Source: Dipteris shenzhenensis (taxonomy: Eukaryota; Polypodiophyta; Polypodiopsida; Gleicheniales). From it: a stretch of 64,000 nt of DNA. A model generated the notes under the pieces. That model did not search any database, had not been told where the DNA came from, and saw only the letters and a program-made list of their open reading frames with translations. How positions within the stretch are numbered: position 1 is the stretch's first letter; each line of letters opens with the position of its first letter. The stretch is taken from assembly GCA_047967505.1 (NCBI GenBank), contig CM106539.1. One strand, 5' to 3'. Position numbers and translations under genes: made by a program. Below are positions 60,101 through 64,000 of this stretch, piece by piece.

Positions 60101-60541
60101 CAAGCTACTCGGGTCCTAGTGTTCCTCGTGCCATCTGAACCTGCCCAAAGGAAAATCCGTACCAACCGTCGGAGCTGCCCAATGCATCCTCTGTGAAAGC
60201 AAGCACCAGCAAGAGGGGATATACCAGGCCGTGGCAAGAAGAACCTAGTTTGCCACTAAGGCGCGACCTGCTAGGGAGAGTTTGGTCGAGCTCCAATGGA
60301 GAAGCTTGCGCCTGCGGCATGATCACCGTCTGCCAAGCTATTCGGGCCCTAGTATTCCTCGTGCCGTTTGAACCTGCCCAAAGGAAGTTCCGTACCAACC
60401 GTCAGAGCTGCCCAATGCATCCTCTATGAAAGCACCAGCAAGAGGGGATATACCAGGCCGTGGCAAGAAGAACCTAGTTTGCCACTAAGGCGCGACCTGC
60501 TAGGGAGAGTTTGGTCGAGCTCCAATAGAGAAGCTTGCGCC
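60101..60541 (-). repeat. internal 230-bp duplication within the LINE
   Basis: 60101-60312 and 60334-60541 are imperfect direct copies (for example GAACCTGCCCAAAGGAA, TATACCAGGCCGTGGCAAGA and GCGCGACCTGCTAGGGAGAG in both) with a 4-bp indel. The RT C-terminal block LWAGSxGTRNTR is therefore encoded twice. Confidence 0.85.
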
Positions 60542-62980
60542 AAACACTCTCAAGGACCGGGGCAATCTGCTGCTCTGCTATAATGTCAATACCCACCTGG
60601 CATCCGAGGTATCTCGCTGTTTGGCCCTGCGGTATCCATTTGAAGCCAAAGTCACTCCCCCACTCACGGATCTCCTGTGTCTCCTCAAAGCCCGTGAAGA
60701 AACCTATAGATTTCGTCCAGTTTATCCGTTTCCTCAAGGCCTCACAGTAAATAGCCAGGGTGCCTCTGACTCTATCTAGGCTTGCTTTGGTGCCCTCAAC
60801 ATACAAGGCCGTGTCATCTGCAAACTCCGAGTAAAGTAGCTCCTCCTCCTATCTGATTGGGAGCCTCAACCCTGTGAGACCTGCCACCTGTGACCTCAAA
60901 TAGTAGCCCAAAGCCTCTGTGACAAACAAGAAGATGAAGGGAGCAAGTGGGCAGTCTTGGCGGACTGAGCGAGAGAGAGGAAAGGCCTCGCCTATGTGTC
61001 CTCTGATAAGCATCTGACTAGAGCTCCCTACATATAGCGCTGAAACTCCTCTGACCCATCTGTCTGAGAAACCCAATCTCCTAATAGTGCCCTCCAGGAA
61101 AGACCACTCCACCCTGTCGTAGGCCTTCTCAAAGTCCAAGAGAAGGATGGCCAATAGTTGTGACTCCTCCCTGTACCAATCCACTGCCTCCCAAAACGTG
61201 AAGATGTTGTCCAGGATGCTGCGCTCCTGGACAAACTCAGTCTGTGTGTCATGGATGATGTCGGTAAGATGGGGCCGTAACTGCAAACTCAAGACCTTGG
61301 CGAGGATCTTGTGTGCAGTATCAAGCAAAGTGATCAGCCTTCACTGTCGGATATCTGACCTATCTCCCCCTTTCGGGATCAAACAAATCCACCCCCTGCT
61401 CAAGGACTGAGGGAGAAGACCTGTGTCAAAAATCTCTTGGCAAGCTAAACGGAAAGGGGTGGAGATAATCTCCCAGAAGTTTCGGAGAAGGCCAGAGTCA
61501 AGCCATCCTCATCTGTGAAAGGTTCCTCAAGTCTGTTGCATAAGTCCTGCGAGACTACTGTCAGAACGTGATCCCAAACTAGCTCTCGGGCCACAAGACC
61601 AGCTAGGGTCATTCTCTCCATCTAAAAGAGTTGGCTATAAGAACCGGTGGTCATGTCCAGAATCTCCTGCAAGTCAGTGTGCATGATGCCTTGCGAGTCC
61701 TGGAGACGCTGTAGTGTGTGCCTGTCGATCGGGGCCCAGTGGTCTGAAAGAATTGCTTCGTCATCCTGTCCCCCTGTTGCACCCATCGGGCTCGAGAGGA
61801 GTGATAGAACTCAGCCCGCCGCAGCTCTGTGTCCTGAAGCTCGAGACGAGCGCTCTCGAATCTGTCACTAAGCCACTGAGAAACTGGGTCCTCCTCCCTG
61901 AGCCTCTCGATGGAGGCGAGGTCTCTCCTCAAAGCCCACTCGCGCTCCTGCAGGATCCTCCTCCGCCTAAGGGCGTGAGCTTGCAGCTCCTCACTGCTCC
62001 TCTGAATCGCATCGGCCACCCACGCAGCCCAGCCCTCACACGATGCCTTCTCTGACTGCTACCAAATCCCTGCCATGACGTGTTGAATCTCCTAGTCCTG
62101 CAGGAGGTCCTCTAGAATGCGGACCTCCTTCTAGAGGAGACCTCAGTGGGGCTGATCCAAGTGAAGTACCATTGGAGAGTGGTATGACATCGTGGTACCT
62201 GCAAGAATCCCGGTAGATCTGCCTCTATGTAGTGCCTAGTCCCCAACATAGAAATGGTCTAATCTCTCTAGCAATCCATCGTGTCTCCTCTGTCCAAAGG
62301 AGAAGTGAAGGCTACCAGGTGTCTTGCTGAAATCTCTCTCTCCACGGGTCTCTGCCACTGATCATGAAAATGAACTGCTCCCAGGTGCTACGCTCTGCTG
62401 TTGGCATCTCAGAGAACCCTGCTTGTCTTTCCCAAACTCTAGGTTGTTGAAGTCACCCCCAACAATCCAAGAGTCTACATCCAGAAGACACTCCGACAGC
62501 CTCCTCCAAAAGGCCGGGCGGTGCTGTCTACATGCTGGGGCATACACATTCAGGATCCCAATCTTGGACTCTCCCGTCCGAACTCCCATCTAAACTGCCC
62601 ATCCTGAGCTCGCCCTGATCGTAGACCTCTGGAGCCAAAGTCTGTGAGACTGAGATGCAAACCCCTCCGCTCTGTCCTACTATGGGGGACCACTCCTCTA
62701 GAACTCTCCCTGGGAGAAGGTGATGGCGTCGTCTGATGTCTGCAGCTGAAAATATGTGCTCCTGAATCATAAGAATGTCCACTGCCCGCCCTACCACTGC
62801 CCTCTGCAACTCCTGTCGGAGTAAACTGCGGCTGGCTACGAACATGGTTGTGGAGCCAACCTCACTATGGTCCAGCTCATGAGGACACGGGAGTCGGGAA
62901 CAAGGCTCTCCTGTGAGTGGGTGCCTGTCCCAGAAAGACAGCCTTGTGTGATTTTGCCAGGGGTTTAGAGGGCGAGTAGT

Positions 62981-63055
62981 CAATGTCTGTGCTGCGCCGT
63001 ACAAGGGTGGATACCGGCTCAATGTCTGTGCTGCGCCGTACAAGGGTGGATACCG
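62981..63055 (-). repeat. 39-bp in-frame tandem repeat in the LINE
   Basis: Two copies of a block containing GTGCTGCGCCGTACAAGGG, giving the peptide RYPPLYGAAQTL twice. Confidence 0.9.
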
Positions 63056-63689
63056 ATCTTCCATGCCCACTTCATCATGAAGGAAGCTTCCACCCCGAAC
63101 AGCTCCGCACACTTCTGGAGGGGGCCAACAGTGTGTATGCTCCACCTTTGCCTCCAGCGGCAATGTAATAACTCATGTCGCCAAACCACACACCGGCTCC
63201 TCGCACATGAAGCTCAACTGAAAGTTCCACCTCCGTGCCATGGGCGTACCGAAGGTCCAGTCCTTGTGGCCCCATCCCCAAAAAGCATCGAACACCTCCA
63301 GGGACCACTTCTCCAACCCTGTGGAGGCAAAATGGAAATCTCCAAACGGGGTGTGTATAAGATCCCACTGCACTGATCAACCCCCCCTTCCGGGGCTGAA
63401 GGACCATGAGCGTTACCTCCAATGGTAGAGGATATGAGTCCGGAATCTCTAGATAGTTCCAGGGTCCTAACCTCTAGAGGTCCCGCGGTAAGGGACGCCC
63501 AAGCTGGAGGTTGGGAGCTGCTGACTGGGAGGACGAGCCTCGTCCCTCAGGATCCCTCCTTGAACAGATCTGCTGCTGCGATGAGGAAGTAGAAGGGGAT
63601 GTCATCGTTCCCTTGCCTGCTGGCAAGGGTGTCGAAGCGGAAGAACCTGCTGCTGAAGTGGAGAGGGGGGCGGGAGAGGGAGGGGTAGG

Positions 63690-63870
63690 GATGTGGGGGA
63701 CAGAGGGAGGGGGGCGGGTGGTGAGAGTGACCATAGAAGGGGGGGCTGAGGGGGGGGGAGTGGGGGGGGGGGGGGGGGGGAACCCTGGAGGGGGAGGGGG
63801 AAGTGAAGAGGAAGAGGGGGAGGGGAAGGGGGGGGGGGGGGAGGGGGAGGAGGAGGGGACAACCTTAGGC
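63690..63870 (+). repeat. extreme G-rich tract (C-rich on the LINE coding strand)
   Basis: Long runs of G (up to about 18) are broken by single A, T or C over some 180 bp. The minus strand encodes poly-Pro of the LINE ORF1 (PPPPPP runs). It has high G-quadruplex potential. Confidence 0.9.
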
Positions 63871-64000
63871 CCCCCCTGCTGATCAGGCTCGCCAGGGCTC
63901 TGGATCGGCTCCTCCACAGCCCCCGTTGGGCTAGCGTCTATAGCTTCCGCCATCGCCGCATCTGGAGCTCCTAGGGCTCGCTGCTGCTGCAAGGGCGCGT

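Larger units (their letters stand above)
58262..63992 (-). mobile_element. nearly full-length L1-like LINE, running off the window
   Basis: In minus-strand order: a Pro-rich ORF1 region (63992-63075, one TAG near 63,474), then a frame change. The endonuclease follows: ILMIQEH near 62,790, GILNVYAPACRQHRPAFW and SWIVGGDFNNLEF near 62,450-62,560, LERLDHFYVGDW near 62,270, and SYHSPM in place of SDHSP. Then come the linker and the RT: LICLIPKGG-like, HKILAKVLSLQLRP, DTQTEFVQERSILDNIF, LLDFEKAYDRVEWSFLEG, CPLAPFIFLFVTEAL and SEFADDTALYVEG with intact FADD. The zf-RVT-like C-terminal region (58.8-59.2 kb) and a poly-A tail (poly-T at 58262-58272) end it. One TAG interrupts RLPIR*EEELL. Frameshifts make it inactive. 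It lies in the same sense as the hydrolase gene, immediately upstream of its first visible exon. Confidence 0.9.

Noticed and set aside
63474-63992. Pro-rich 172-codon ORF as an extensin-like or formin-like host protein
   Set aside because: It is in the same frame as the following LINE ORF1 segment with a single TAG between, and sits at the expected place upstream of the LINE endonuclease.

Overview
The window looks like nuclear DNA from a land plant with a large, retrotransposon-rich genome. The plant origin rests on three things. First, there is an intact chloroplast-type alpha/beta hydrolase gene. Second, there is a first exon with the unmistakable N-terminus of a POLTERGEIST-type protein phosphatase 2C. 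Third, there are plant Ty1/copia, Ty3/gypsy and L1-like LINE elements. Introns of 9 and 16 kb filled with decayed retroelements point to a fern- or conifer-like genome. I favour a fern, but this is inference; nothing in the window identifies the species.

Layout. 0-15 kb is repeat territory: a copia integrase remnant, a degenerate Ty3/gypsy element on the minus strand (protease to integrase, followed by a long coiled-coil ORF), a diverged repeat pair, and a nearly complete miniature LTR element (TRIM type) with a perfect 5-bp target-site duplication. 15.2-20.7 kb is a compact gene-like island. It holds a GIY-YIG nuclease exon, two putative exons of unknown function, a PP2C (POL/PLL) N-terminal exon and a probable TBC-domain exon, all on the minus strand. 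On the plus strand is an apparently functional EF-hand plus ZZ zinc-finger gene. The minus-strand pieces are fragments: the PP2C lacks its catalytic domain and the TBC exon stands alone. They are either transduplicated gene pieces or parts of a chimeric transcription unit. 20.7-29.7 kb holds a microsatellite palindrome, a LINE fragment and featureless AT-rich DNA.

29.76-58.0 kb is one gene on the minus strand, an alpha/beta hydrolase in six visible exons. All splice sites are GT-AG and the phases match; the 5' end lies outside the window. Its 16-kb intron contains at least four LINE fragments of two clades plus a copia primer-binding site. Its 9-kb intron contains copia LTR/PBS remnants and a recent 445-bp tandem duplication. 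58.26-64 kb is a nearly full-length L1-like LINE on the minus strand, running off the window edge. It probably sits in a further upstream intron or 5' flank of the same hydrolase gene.

The functional content is probably only two genes, the hydrolase and the EF-hand/ZZ protein. Everything else is mobile-element debris or gene fragments. The least explained part is the 15-19 kb island with its eukaryotic, apparently intron-containing GIY-YIG domain.
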